A stretch of 64,000 nt of DNA from Phreatobacter stygius (GTDB lineage Bacteria; Pseudomonadota; Alphaproteobacteria; Rhizobiales; Phreatobacteraceae): the NCBI RefSeq assembly GCF_005144885.1, contig NZ_CP039690.1, positions 5,035,001 to 5,099,000 of the forward strand, in the 5' to 3' direction. Position 1 is the stretch's first letter, and each line of letters begins with the position of its first letter. A program made the position numbers and the translations under genes. The notes beneath the pieces are model-generated. The model ran no database searches and had not been told where the DNA came from. It saw only the letters and a list, made by a program, of their open reading frames with translations. Of this stretch, positions 34,502-43,505 are shown one piece after another.

Positions 34502-35440
34502 ATGACGATCGCGCTTGCCGAGCCGGCCGGGATACGCCGCGGTTCCTTCATGGCGAAGAAGAAGACGCGCCAGGCGGTGCTGATCTGGTGCTTCCTGGCG
34601 CCCTCGCTGCTGATCTTCCTGCTCTACCGCATCCTGCCGCTCGGCTGGAACCTGGTGCTGTCGTTCCAGGCCTGGTCGCCGCTGAAACCCGCCGTCTGGG
34701 TCGGGCTGGAGAATTACGAAGAGATCCTCACCGACGAGGTGTTCTGGCAGGCGCTGTGGAACACCCTTTACGTCATCGGCTCGGCGCCGATCGGCATCGC
34801 CATGGCGCTCGGCCTGGCGCTGCTGGTCAATTCCGACATTCGTGGCCGCAATGTCTATCGGACCCTGATTTTCCTGTCCTATCCCTTGATGACGGTGGCG
34901 GTCGCCATCATCTGGCGCTGGATGTTCGACGAGCGGGTCGGCCTGATCAATTACGCCGCGCGCGCCCTCAATCTCACCGACACGCCGATCCAGTTCCTCA
35001 ATTCCTTCACCTGGGCGCTGCCCTCGGTGATCGCCGCCAATATCTGGCAGATGCTCGGCTTCTATATGATCATCCTGCTGACCGGCCTGCAGAACATTCC
35101 GGGCAATCTCTACGAGGCGGCCGAGATCGACGGCGCCAATGCTTTTCGCCGCTTCCTGCGCATCACCGCGCCGCTGCTGAAACCCTCGATCTTCCTTTGC
35201 TTCGTCATCGGCATGCTGAACTCGGTGACCAGCTTCGACCTGATCTATGTGATGACCGGCGGCGGCCCGGGGCGCGCCACCGAGATCCTGGTCACCTATA
35301 TCTACAAGCTCGGTTTCGTGCAGACCCGTTTCGACTATGCCGCCGCCGTCACCATCGTCTTCTTCGTGCTGCTGATCGTCATTGCCTGGGCCGCCAACCG
35401 GCTCTCCGGCGGCAATGCCGGCGCGGTCGATCAGGATTAG
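34502..35440 (+). CDS. Sugar ABC permease (UgpA type)
   Basis: 312 aa, six membrane helices. The coupling EAA motif is YEAAEIDGANAFRRFLRITAPLLKPS. The ATG at 34502 follows GAGGCGACG; the open frame extends upstream over the binding-protein gene. It pairs with the next gene, and the partner ATPase is probably the one at 26533. Confidence 0.9.
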   Translation: MTIALAEPAGIRRGSFMAKKKTRQAVLIWCFLAPSLLIFLLYRILPLGWNLVLSFQAWSPLKPAVWVGLENYEEILTDEVFWQALWNTLYVIGSAPIGIAMALGLALLVNSDIRGRNVYRTLIFLSYPLMTVAVAIIWRWMFDERVGLINYAARALNLTDTPIQFLNSFTWALPSVIAANIWQMLGFYMIILLTGLQNIPGNLYEAAEIDGANAFRRFLRITAPLLKPSIFLCFVIGMLNSVTSFDLIYVMTGGGPGRATEILVTYIYKLGFVQTRFDYAAAVTIVFFVLLIVIAWAANRLSGGNAGAVDQD

Positions 35441-35450
35441 GAGAGGGGCG

Positions 35451-36263
35451 ATGCACCGCTATCCGCGCTGGCCCATCCATCTCGCCCTGATGCTCGCCTG
35501 CTTCGTCATGCTGGTGCCGTTCTACTGGGTGCTGAAGACCTCGGTGTCGGGCGAAAACATCTTCTCCTATCCGCCCAACATCATTCCGCGCGATCCGCAC
35601 CCGTTCTTTTATGTCGATGTCTGGTACGCCATTCCCTTCGCCCGCTATTTCCTGAACAGCGTGGTGGTTTCGGTCATCACCATTGCCGCCAATGTCATCT
35701 TCAACGCCATGGCCGGCTATTCGCTGTCGCGCGGTTTTGCCGGCAAGGGCGTGGTGCTCATGCTGTTCCTGTCCTGCATGATGGTGCCGTTCCAGGCGAC
35801 CATCATCCCGGCCTATCTGATCACCGGCAAACTTGGCCTGCTCGACAGCTATCTCGGCCTGGCATTGCCGCAATTCTCCACCATCATCTGCATCTTCGTG
35901 TTCAAGGCGAGCTTCGACGCCGTGCCGCGCTCGCTGATCGACGCGGCCAAGATCGACGGCCTGTCGGAATGGCGGATCATCTGGAAGGTCATGATGCCAC
36001 TGGCCAAATCGGCCATGGCGACCAATGTCATCCTGTCCTTCATCTGGTCCTGGAACAATTTCCTCTGGCCGCTGATCATGACCCGTTCGGCCGATATGCA
36101 GACCTTGCCGCTCGGGCTCGCCCGCTTCCTGTCCTACCAGGAGGACACGACCGGCGCGCTCTACGCCTTCTGCATCATGGTGCTGGCTCCCGGCATCATC
36201 CTGTTCCTGCTGGCGCAGAAGGAATTCATTCAGGGCCTGACGTCAGGCGCGACCAAGGGGTGA
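35451..36263 (+). CDS. Sugar ABC permease (UgpE type)
   Basis: 270 aa, six membrane helices, ten bases after the first permease. The EAA motif is LIDAAKIDGLSEWRIIWKVMMPLAKSAM. GGAGAGG lies six bases before the ATG at 35451. Forms the translocation channel with the UgpA-like partner. Confidence 0.9.
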   Translation: MHRYPRWPIHLALMLACFVMLVPFYWVLKTSVSGENIFSYPPNIIPRDPHPFFYVDVWYAIPFARYFLNSVVVSVITIAANVIFNAMAGYSLSRGFAGKGVVLMLFLSCMMVPFQATIIPAYLITGKLGLLDSYLGLALPQFSTIICIFVFKASFDAVPRSLIDAAKIDGLSEWRIIWKVMMPLAKSAMATNVILSFIWSWNNFLWPLIMTRSADMQTLPLGLARFLSYQEDTTGALYAFCIMVLAPGIILFLLAQKEFIQGLTSGATKG

Positions 36264-36270
36264 GCCGGGG

Positions 36271-36678
36271 ATGAGCGACGAGGACGACATCACCCGCCCG
36301 CGCTGGCAGCGGCTTCTGCTCAATCGCTTCGTGCTGGTGCCGTTGACCCTGGCGCTGGTCGCCGGCGGCTGGAACCTCTACACGCTCCGCCATGACGACG
36401 GCATCGTCACCGGCCAGGTGGTCGATGACGCCGGCGCGCCGGTGGCGGACGCGACGGTGACACTCTGGACTTTCAACTTCACCACTTTCGCCGAGACCGC
36501 CAAGGTGATGTCCCGGCGGGATGGCCGTTTCTCTTTTGTCGGCAATCCCTCGCACAATATCCAGGTGAGTGCCGAGAAGCCGGGCACCGGGCGCTCGGCC
36601 CGCGTGCCGATAAGGCTCTATTTCCGGTCGCAGAATGTCGGCCTGCCCGAGCCGCTCCGGCTGAGGCAGGGCGGGTGA
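36271..36678 (+). CDS. Membrane-anchored carboxypeptidase-regulatory-like domain protein
   Basis: 135 aa. One N-terminal helix (FVLVPLTLALVAGGWNLY, about 20-37) is followed by a transthyretin/Ig-like CarboxypepD_reg domain (GIVTGQVVDDAGAPVADATVTLWTF, then SRRDGRFSFVGNPSH). Domain on the periplasmic side is expected. It is the fourth gene of the importer operon, seven bases after the permease stop, so it probably assists this transporter. Such domains are usually extracellular spacers; a role in a CUT1 importer is not established. Confidence 0.75.
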   Translation: MSDEDDITRPRWQRLLLNRFVLVPLTLALVAGGWNLYTLRHDDGIVTGQVVDDAGAPVADATVTLWTFNFTTFAETAKVMSRRDGRFSFVGNPSHNIQVSAEKPGTGRSARVPIRLYFRSQNVGLPEPLRLRQGG

Positions 36679-36702
36679 GCCCCGCCTCGTAGCGGCCGGA
36701 CC

Positions 36703-37710
36703 CTAATTCGCGGGTTCGATCCTGGCGCGTTCGATGGTGGCCTTCCAGCGGGCGCTGTCTTCGGCGATGAAGCGCGCAAAGGCATCCCCGCTGCGGACAT
36801 CGATATCCGCGCCGAGATCGGCGAGGCGCCTGGCGACGGCGGGCTCGGTGACGGCCTTTTGCAGGGCGCGGGCCAGCGGCGTGGTGACGGCGGGGGCGAG
36901 CCCGCGTGGACCGAGCAGGCCATACCAGGTGCCGACGCCGACATTGCCGACACCGGCTTCGTCCAGGGTCGGAACGTCGGGCGCCGAGGCGATGCGGGCG
37001 GGCGCGGTGACCGCCAGGGCGCGCAGGCTCTTTGCGGTGACCTGCGCCATCAATTGGGGGACATTCTCGAACAGGAAGTCGATATGGCCGCCAAGCAGGT
37101 CGTTCACCGCGGGCGCGCCGCCGCGATAAGGCACATGGACGGCCTCGAACCCGGCCTCGAGGCGGAACAGCTCGGCCAAGAGATGAACCGATGTGCCGAC
37201 ACCGGGTGACGCGAAATGCAGTTTTCTCGACTGCGTCTTGCCGGCCGCCACGAGTTCGGCCACCGATTTCGCGGGATTGTTCGGGTTGACCACCAGGAAG
37301 CTCGGCACCTGGCTTAACAGCCCGATGGGCGTGAAGTCGGTGGCGGTGCGATAGGGCGTGCCCTTGCTGAGATTGGGGCCGATGGTCAGCGGGCCGCCGG
37401 CGCTGAACAGCAGCGTGTAGCCGTCATCGGTGGCCTTGGCGACGGCATTGCTGCCAATGGTGCCGCTTGCGCCGGCCTTGTTCTCGACGATGAAGGATTG
37501 CCCGAGCGCCGTGCTGAAGGCTTCGGCGACGATGCGCGCGAGAATATCGGCCGTGCCACCGGCGGCGTAGGGCACGATCAGGGTCACCGGACGGGCCGGG
37601 TAGTCGGCGGCCTGGCCGCCGCGCGGCGCAAGCCCGACCAGCGGCAGCGCAAGACAGGCGCGCCGGGTCAGGCCTTTCGGGAAAATCTGGTCCAAGGGAA
37701 ACCTCGTCAT
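36703..37710 (-). CDS. TctC/Bug-family periplasmic binding protein
   Basis: 335 aa. A signal with twin arginines (LTRRACLALPLVGLA) is followed by YPARPVTLIVPYAAGGTADILARI and VVENKAGASGTIGSN, the Bug signature, here as FIVENKAGASGTIGSNAVA. Bug proteins normally feed TctAB carriers; none is present. It is the last gene of the ABC operon that runs from 40531, 39 bases after the second permease, so it could act as an extra ligand-binding or sensor protein. Confidence 0.85.
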   Translation of the reverse strand: MTRFPLDQIFPKGLTRRACLALPLVGLAPRGGQAADYPARPVTLIVPYAAGGTADILARIVAEAFSTALGQSFIVENKAGASGTIGSNAVAKATDDGYTLLFSAGGPLTIGPNLSKGTPYRTATDFTPIGLLSQVPSFLVVNPNNPAKSVAELVAAGKTQSRKLHFASPGVGTSVHLLAELFRLEAGFEAVHVPYRGGAPAVNDLLGGHIDFLFENVPQLMAQVTAKSLRALAVTAPARIASAPDVPTLDEAGVGNVGVGTWYGLLGPRGLAPAVTTPLARALQKAVTEPAVARRLADLGADIDVRSGDAFARFIAEDSARWKATIERARIEPAN

Positions 37711-37749
37711 GTTGGCATGGCGGTTGTCGTTTCGGCCTCGGCCGAAGGC

Positions 37750-38541
37750 TCAACCGCCCGGAACGCTTTTCAGCCAGCCAAGGCGCTGGACGAGGAGCGT
37801 GATGGAGAACCCGGCGACGACCAGCACCGTCGACACCGCGGCGGCCACCGGATCGTTCACGTCGTAGAGGTATTTGTAGATTGCCACCGGCAGCGTGATC
37901 TGCTCGCGCTGGGTGATCAGCAGCGAGACGGTGAACTGGTCGAACGAGACGATGAAGGCCAGGATCGCTCCCGCCACGATGCCCGGCGTCAGCGCCGGCA
38001 GGATCACCCGCCGGAATGTGGTGAAGGGTGATGCTCCGAGCAGTTCGGAGGCTTCTTCCAGTTGCGGATTGAGGTCGTGGATGCTGACCAGCACCGTGCG
38101 GAACAGGAAGGGGAGGATCATCACGACATGGGCGGCGAGCAGGCCGGCGAAGGTGTCGATCAGGCCCGGTGGATTGTAATAATGCAGCAGCGCGATGCCG
38201 AGGATGAGATGGGGCACGATCAGCGGCGACAGAAAAACGAACTCCAGGGCCTGCGCCACGCGGTTCGCCTTCAGCTCGCGGATGGCGAGGCCGGCGCCGA
38301 TCGCCAGCGCCGCGGCCAGCGCGGTGGCGCAGGCACCGACGACCAGGCTGCGCAGCGCCGGCCATAGGAACAAGCCGCTGTCCCAGGCGCGGCCATACCA
38401 TTTCAGCGAGAAGCCTTGCGGCGGAAACTGGAAGAACGAGCGTTCGCTGAACGAGAACAGCACGATCACCGCGAGCGGGGTGAGCATGAAGGCGTAAGCG
38501 AGCCAGGCCGCGAGACGCACCGGCATCGACGGGGGCTTCAT
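37750..38541 (-). CDS. ABC permease (PotC type)
   Basis: 263 aa, six membrane helices. The EAA motif is EEASELLGASPFTTFRRVILPALTPG. The ATG at 38541 overlaps the end of the preceding permease by four bases. The long frame extending to 39483 is a shadow of that permease. With the PotA- and PotB-like genes it forms a polyamine/iron/putrescine-type importer whose substrate is unknown. Confidence 0.88.
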   Translation of the reverse strand: MKPPSMPVRLAAWLAYAFMLTPLAVIVLFSFSERSFFQFPPQGFSLKWYGRAWDSGLFLWPALRSLVVGACATALAAALAIGAGLAIRELKANRVAQALEFVFLSPLIVPHLILGIALLHYYNPPGLIDTFAGLLAAHVVMILPFLFRTVLVSIHDLNPQLEEASELLGASPFTTFRRVILPALTPGIVAGAILAFIVSFDQFTVSLLITQREQITLPVAIYKYLYDVNDPVAAAVSTVLVVAGFSITLLVQRLGWLKSVPGG

Positions 38542-39431
38542 CGGGCGTCGTCCTTGTAGCTGCGCACGAAACGGCGCTGAAGCGCATAGATCGCGATGAC
38601 CACGACCAGGAGAACGACGCTGAGGGCCGTCGCGCGCGGCAGGTCGAACAGCACCAGCGCATCGGTATAGATCGCGACCGACAGGAAGCGGATCGCCGTT
38701 CCGCCCAGCATCAGGGGTGTGACGATGGCGCCGAGCATCAGGCTGAACACCAGCACCGACCCGGCGATCAAGCCCGGCATCGCCAGCGGCAGCGTGATGT
38801 CGCGGAAGGCCCTGGCTCGCCCCGCGCCGAGAATTTCCGCCGATTCCAGCAGGCGCTGGTCGATGCCTTCGAGCGAGGCGGCGAGCGACAGGATCATGAA
38901 GGGCAGGAACACCTGCGTCGCGCCGATCACCATGCCGAGCGTATTGCCGGAGAGCGGCAGCGGTTCGTCGATGACGCCGAGCGACATCAGCGACGCATTG
39001 ATGACGCCGCGATTGCCCAGCATCAGAAGCCAGCCATAACTGCGCACCACGGTGTTGACCAGGAGCGGGGCGGCGACCAGGAAATAGAGGATCGGCTTGC
39101 GGCGCGCCGGCGCGCTGGCGATCATCAGCGCCACTGGAAAGCCGAGCAGCGCGCAGAGCAGGGTGACGAGCGCGGCGGCGAAGCCGGTCTTGTAGAACAG
39201 CTCGGCATATTGCGCCGAGGCCAGGATCTGCCGGTAGTTGTCGAGGGTGAAACCGGGCAGGAGAATGCCGAAATCCTGGCGGCGGAAGCTGGCGTCGACC
39301 ATCTGCACCAGCGGCACGGCCAGCAAGAGCAGGATGACCAGCAAGGCTGGCCCGGCGAGGCCGGCAATGCGCAACCCGCGTCTGCGCCGCTGTTTGGCCG
39401 GCGGGCCCGATGCAAGGACAGCGGCGGTCAT
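38538..39431 (-). CDS. ABC permease (PotB type)
   Basis: 297 aa with an N-terminal basic tail, six membrane helices and EAA motif LESAEILGAGRARAFRDITLPLAMPG. It overlaps the ATPase by four bases and the next permease by four, so translation is coupled throughout. Confidence 0.9.
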   Translation of the reverse strand: MTAAVLASGPPAKQRRRRGLRIAGLAGPALLVILLLLAVPLVQMVDASFRRQDFGILLPGFTLDNYRQILASAQYAELFYKTGFAAALVTLLCALLGFPVALMIASAPARRKPILYFLVAAPLLVNTVVRSYGWLLMLGNRGVINASLMSLGVIDEPLPLSGNTLGMVIGATQVFLPFMILSLAASLEGIDQRLLESAEILGAGRARAFRDITLPLAMPGLIAGSVLVFSLMLGAIVTPLMLGGTAIRFLSVAIYTDALVLFDLPRATALSVVLLVVVIAIYALQRRFVRSYKDDAR

Positions 39432-40531
39432 GAGGACGCGGCCGGCAGGCCGATGCCCGCCCCTTCGACGATGGCGTCGACATCGGCGCGGCGGCTGAGA
39501 TCGAACGATGGCCGGCCCATCAGCCTGGCCTTCAGGCCGTGTCCATCCGCGCTGCGCAGCAGGACCAGGGTCGTGCTGCCCTCATTGATCACCTCTTCGA
39601 TCGCGGCCGGCAGGCCGATCCCGCTGCGCGGCGCCAGGCGCACCTGTTCCGGGCGCACCACGAGCCGGAAGGTCTCGTGCCGCGCCGGTTCGGCAAGCGT
39701 GATGGCCGCCGCGCCCGGCCAGCCCTCGGCATGAGCACGGCTGCGATCGGTGGCGTCGACCGAGCAGGGCAGCAAGGTCACGTCGCCGATGAAGTCGGCG
39801 ACATAGTCGTTGACGGGCCGGTGATAGATGGCGTCCGGCACGTCGAGCTGCTCGATCCGGCCATCGCGCATGACCGCGATCCGATCGGACAGGAACAGCG
39901 CCTCCTCCTGGTCGTGGGTGACGAACAGGAACGTCATTCCGGTTTCGCGGTGGATGCGTTTCAGCTCGCCCTGCAACTGGCGGCGAAGCTTCAGGTCGAG
40001 CGCGCCGAGCGGCTCGTCGAGCATCAGCAGCGACGGTTCGGTGGCGAGCGCGCGGGCAAGCGCGACGCGCTGCTGCTGGCCGCCCGATAGCGCCGCCGGC
40101 TTCCGGTCGGCGACCTGGGGCAGCCGGATCAGGTCGAGCATGGCGGCGACGCGGGCTGCAACCGCTGCTTTCGGCCGGCCCTTCACCGCAAGCCCGTAGC
40201 CGATGTTGTCGGCCACCGTCATATGGGGGAACAGCGAGTAGTTCTGGAACACCATGCCGAGCCCGCGATGGCGCGGCGGCGCGTGTGTCACGTCGCGGCC
40301 ATCGATCGCGATCGTGCCGCTGTCGCTCGTCTCCAGGCCCGCGATGATCCGCATCAAGGTGGTCTTGCCGCAGCCGGACGGGCCGAGCAGTGTCAGAAAC
40401 TCGCCCGAGCGGATCTCCAGGTCGACATTTCTGAGCGCTTGATAGGCGCCGAAACTCTTGGCGAGTGCCCGCGCCGAGACCTTGACGGCCGCCGGCGATG
40501 CCTCCCCGTGGGACTTCTGCGCCTCGATCAA
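39428..40531 (-). CDS. ABC ATPase (PotA/FbpC type)
   Basis: 367 aa. Walker A GPSGCGKTT, signature LSGGQQQRVALARALAT, Walker B LLMLDEP and a TOBE tail. A TTG start at 40531 is chosen because AGGAGG lies five bases before it; the GTG at 40570 has no ribosome site and would place the operator-like GAAATTTCACTG inside the coding region. First gene of the minus-strand operon, divergent from the binding protein at 40758. Confidence 0.88.
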   Translation of the reverse strand: MIEAQKSHGEASPAAVKVSARALAKSFGAYQALRNVDLEIRSGEFLTLLGPSGCGKTTLMRIIAGLETSDSGTIAIDGRDVTHAPPRHRGLGMVFQNYSLFPHMTVADNIGYGLAVKGRPKAAVAARVAAMLDLIRLPQVADRKPAALSGGQQQRVALARALATEPSLLMLDEPLGALDLKLRRQLQGELKRIHRETGMTFLFVTHDQEEALFLSDRIAVMRDGRIEQLDVPDAIYHRPVNDYVADFIGDVTLLPCSVDATDRSRAHAEGWPGAAAITLAEPARHETFRLVVRPEQVRLAPRSGIGLPAAIEEVINEGSTTLVLLRSADGHGLKARLMGRPSFDLSRRADVDAIVEGAGIGLPAASS

Positions 40532-40553
40532 GCGGCCCTCCTGTGTTGCTAAA

Positions 40554-40565
40554 GAAATTTCACTG
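40554..40565. promoter_or_regulatory. GntR-box candidate 1
   Basis: GAAATTTCACTG, 23 bases upstream of the TTG start of the PotA-like gene and about 25 bases past a minus-strand TTGACA (40595-40590), so it would overlap the start of transcription. It matches box 3 at 11 of 12 positions when read as GAAATTTCACAG. Confidence 0.5.
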
Positions 40566-40629
40566 GACACAAATCTATCCCATGTCTCTTGTCAACTCCA
40601 TATTCTTTGGTCCATAAGTTCAAAATAGA

Positions 40630-40641
40630 GAAACTTCACAG
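40630..40641. promoter_or_regulatory. GntR-box candidate 2
   Basis: GAAACTTCACAG, in the same divergent region 117 bases before the binding-protein gene. It follows a possible plus-strand promoter, TTGTCA (40589) and CATAAG (40613). One mismatch to the motif at 43591-43602. Confidence 0.5.
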
Positions 40642-40757
40642 ACGTTGTCGGGGCCAAGAAAGGTGGGCGCGCCTGTTCGATTCCGGCCGGCGACGTCGGC
40701 AATGACAAGCCTGACGCCTCCCCGGAAGCCGCAGGCCAACCCTAGCGAGGACATCCA

Positions 40758-41792
40758 ATGAGCCATGATCTGACCCGCAGAATGCTTTTGGCGTCGGGCG
40801 CCGCGGCGGCGGTCTCGTCGCTGGCCGGCACCGCCGGGGCGCAGGAGGCCAAGCTGGCGGTGAGCTGGTATCCAGGATTGCTCGGCGCCAATTTCAAGCG
40901 GGCTTTCCTCGATACCTTTGCCGAGAAGGACAAGGTCCAGGTCACGGAGGCCTGGGACAGCCCGCGCTTCACCCAGATGCAGGCCGGTCGCGCCCGTCCG
41001 AATACGGATGTCGCCGCCTTCATCGATGTTCTGATGCCGCTGGTGGCGCGTTCCGGTCTCGTCGCCAGGCTGGATCCGGCCAAGATCCCCAACCTCGCCA
41101 AGGTCGATCCGGCGCTGTTGATCTGGGATGGCCAGGCCGTGCCGGCGGCCTATGGCAGTTGGGGCATCGTCTACAACGCCAAGCGGGTGACGACGCCGCT
41201 GAAGTCATGGGGCGATCTCCTGCGCGCCGACCTCAAGGGCCGCGTCTCGCATCCCAACATCACCTATAACTCGTCGGTCTATTCCCTCGACGCCCTGGCG
41301 CGCCTGGGTGGCGGAGGCCTCAAGTCGCCGGAAGCCGGAATGAAGGCGATCCGTCAGATCCGCACCTCCGGCCCGGGCTTGTGGGAGCAGGAGAGTGTCG
41401 CCGTCGGCTGGCTGAAGACCGAAGAGATCTGGGCGACGCCCTATTTCAGCGGCAACGTGCTGGCGCTGATGCAGGACCGCGACCTGCCGGAGCTGAAGTT
41501 CGTCGTGCCGGAGGAGGGCGCCTATGCGGTGCCGCTCAACGTCACCAAGGTGGCCAACAGCCAGAACCCGGCGCTCGCCGACCGCTTCATCGATCATCTG
41601 CTGGGCACCGAAGCGCAGGCCGCCTGGATCGTCAACGGCCGTAGCCGGCCGGCCAATCGGGACGTTCCGGTGCCCCGCGACATCGCCGATTCGGTGCCGG
41701 AAATATCCAGGCTGCACCGCATCGACTGGCAATATTTCGCCGAGAACCGCAACGCGCTGGTGAATGCCTGGAACGAGATCGTCAACCGCTGA
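40758..41792 (+). CDS. ABC transporter substrate-binding protein (PotD/FbpA-like)
   Basis: 344 aa. A twin-arginine signal (LTRRMLLASGAAAAVSSLAGTAGAQ) is followed by KLAVSWYPGLLGANFKRAFLDTF and the conserved AAYGSWGIVYNAKRV. The match is to family-1 binding proteins acting with PotA-type ATPases. It is the ligand receptor of the divergent importer operon and heads a plus-strand operon with RidA and the GntR regulator. Confidence 0.88.
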   Translation: MSHDLTRRMLLASGAAAAVSSLAGTAGAQEAKLAVSWYPGLLGANFKRAFLDTFAEKDKVQVTEAWDSPRFTQMQAGRARPNTDVAAFIDVLMPLVARSGLVARLDPAKIPNLAKVDPALLIWDGQAVPAAYGSWGIVYNAKRVTTPLKSWGDLLRADLKGRVSHPNITYNSSVYSLDALARLGGGGLKSPEAGMKAIRQIRTSGPGLWEQESVAVGWLKTEEIWATPYFSGNVLALMQDRDLPELKFVVPEEGAYAVPLNVTKVANSQNPALADRFIDHLLGTEAQAAWIVNGRSRPANRDVPVPRDIADSVPEISRLHRIDWQYFAENRNALVNAWNEIVNR

Positions 41793-41884
41793 AACAGCGC
41801 CGCCAGGCCGTCTTTTTTCCATCGATCGTGGCGAGCATTCGCCGCATTTTTCGCCACATCTTTGACCCCTTGGAGCTATCCCGC

Positions 41885-42289
41885 ATGTCGTCCATCACCC
41901 GCGCCGTCAGCCCGCATGTTTCCGAACCCGCCGATGGCCTCTGGTCCAATTGCCTTGTTGTCGGCGGCGTCGCCTATCTCTCGGGCATGACCGCGCGCGA
42001 CCGCCAGATGAAGGCCGTCGAGGGCCTCGATGAATATGAGCAGTCCAGGATCATCTTCACCAAGTTGCAAAACCTGGTGGAGGCCGCCGGCGGCCGGGCG
42101 AGCGACATCGTGAAGCTGACGATTTTCGTCACCGACATCAGCCGGCGCGAGCTGGTCTGGAAGGCGCGGCAGGAGTTCTTCAGCGGAAATTTTCCCGCCT
42201 GCTCGCTGGTCCAGGTAGCAGCCCTTGCGGAGCCTTCGATAAAGGTTGAAATCGAAGGCATTGCCCATATTGGCGCGGGCGCCGGCTGA
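41885..42289 (+). CDS. RidA-family protein
   Basis: 134 aa. VGGVAYLSGMTARD, FTKLQNLVEAAGGRASDIVKLTIFVTD and FFSGNFPACSLVQVAALAEPSIKVEIEG match the YjgF/YER057c/UK114 family. RidA hydrolyses reactive enamine/imine intermediates, so an amine or amino acid substrate for this system is plausible. The ATG at 41885 gives the family length. The Arg that binds the carboxylate in RidA proper is replaced by Pro-Ala-Cys (NFPACS), so it may belong to another RidA subgroup. Confidence 0.85.
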   Translation: MSSITRAVSPHVSEPADGLWSNCLVVGGVAYLSGMTARDRQMKAVEGLDEYEQSRIIFTKLQNLVEAAGGRASDIVKLTIFVTDISRRELVWKARQEFFSGNFPACSLVQVAALAEPSIKVEIEGIAHIGAGAG

Positions 42290-42305
42290 CCGCCGGCGAG
42301 GTCGC

Positions 42306-43043
42306 ATGTTGAAGCGAGGTCACATGGCGCGCGAGGCCGGTCAGATCCGCGGCGGAGTGCAGTCGTCGCGGTCCAGCCCGGAGCGCGTCAGTCTCAAGCA
42401 GGCGGCCTATGATGAAATCAAGCGCCTGATCGTGACGTTGAAGCTGCGGCCGGGCGAGCGGATCAACGAACAGGTGATCAGCGATCTGATCGGCATCGGC
42501 AAGACGCCGGTGCATCAGGCCTTGCAGATGCTGAGCGCCCAGGGCTTCGTCGAGATCGTCCCGCGCAAGGGCATCATCATCACGCCGGATTCGCTCAACG
42601 ACGCCTTGACGGTGCTCGAGGCGCGCATCGTCATCGAAACCGAAATGGCGCGGTTTGCTGCCCAGCGCGCCGACACCACCGTGGTCGAGGCGCTCGAACG
42701 CATTCTTTCCGGCGGCCGCCGCGCGCTCGACGCGGAGGACTTCGACGCGTTCATGCGGCACGACAGGATGTTCCACGAAAAGATCGCCGAGGCGGCGGGC
42801 AACGCCATCCTGCTCGAAACGCTTGGTGCCCTGCACGCCCGCATCAGCCGGATCTGGCATTTGCGGTCCTGGAAGCTCGACAATCTCCAGAAGACCCAGG
42901 AAGAGCACACCGCGGTGTTCAGGGCCTTGGCGGCGCGCAATGCCTCGGGCGCGGCCGACGCCATGCGGCTTCATATCGAGACGCTGCGCCAGAACATCGT
43001 CGATGCCTCGATCGCCGCCGGCGACCTCGCTTTCACGCCGTGA
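42306..43043 (+). CDS. GntR-family (FCD) regulator
   Basis: 245 aa. Winged helix LKQAAYDEIKRLIVTLKLRPGERINEQVISDLIGIGKTPVHQALQML (about 33-80), then an all-helical FCD domain with the metal histidines in MRHDRMFHEKIAEAAGN, EEHTAVFRAL and MRLHIETLRQN. Starts at 42306 and 42324 both have GAGG four bases upstream. Position between the importer and cupin genes, and the shared GAAATTTCAC boxes, point to both as targets. Confidence 0.88.
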   Translation: MLKRGHMAREAGQIRGGVQSSRSSPERVSLKQAAYDEIKRLIVTLKLRPGERINEQVISDLIGIGKTPVHQALQMLSAQGFVEIVPRKGIIITPDSLNDALTVLEARIVIETEMARFAAQRADTTVVEALERILSGGRRALDAEDFDAFMRHDRMFHEKIAEAAGNAILLETLGALHARISRIWHLRSWKLDNLQKTQEEHTAVFRALAARNASGAADAMRLHIETLRQNIVDASIAAGDLAFTP

Positions 43044-43091
43044 CGGCGGGGCGCTCGCCCGGCGCGAGCGCCCATCTCCGTCAGAGCGTGA

Positions 43092-43505
43092 TCAGGTCTT
43101 CGCCGGCCGGTCCTTGGCCAGGAGCCCGCCAATGGTGGCATCGGTGTGGAACACCGGCCGCTCGTAATAATGCGGGCCGTCATAGATTTCGATGAGCAGG
43201 CTGCGTTGGCGGGCGATCGTCGGGCCGTGCGGATGGTCCTTCGGATTCATGTAGAAGGCGCCCGGCACCAGCAGCAATTTGCTGTCGGTATATTCATAGG
43301 CGCCCTCCAGGCAGTACATGAACTGGTTGGAGGCATGCGCGTGCTTGATCGGCACACCGCCGCCTGCGGCGAAGTCGAGCAGCGCGATGCTCGCCCCGGT
43401 CGCCTCGTTCTTCCAGAAGAAGAACTGGCGAAAGCCGTAATCCGGAAAATCGAGCCAGGCTTCGGGCGCGATCTGGCTCATCTGCAGCAGCATTTCCTTG
43501 GTCAA
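43092..43505 (-). CDS. Cupin-domain protein
   Basis: 137 aa single cupin: PIKHAHASNQFMYCLEGAYEY (metal motif 1) and PGAFYMNPKDHPHGPT (motif 2). It converges on the GntR gene. A complete GTGAAATTTCAC palindrome lies 83 bases upstream, tying it to the importer regulon. It could be a sugar- or amine-modifying dioxygenase or isomerase; no substrate can be assigned. Confidence 0.8.
   Translation of the reverse strand: MTKEMLLQMSQIAPEAWLDFPDYGFRQFFFWKNEATGASIALLDFAAGGGVPIKHAHASNQFMYCLEGAYEYTDSKLLLVPGAFYMNPKDHPHGPTIARQRSLLIEIYDGPHYYERPVFHTDATIGGLLAKDRPAKT

Noticed and set aside
37750-39483. 577-codon fusion of two permeases
   Set aside because: The upstream half is the wrong frame of the PotB-like gene; the true permease starts at 38541 with an ATGA overlap.
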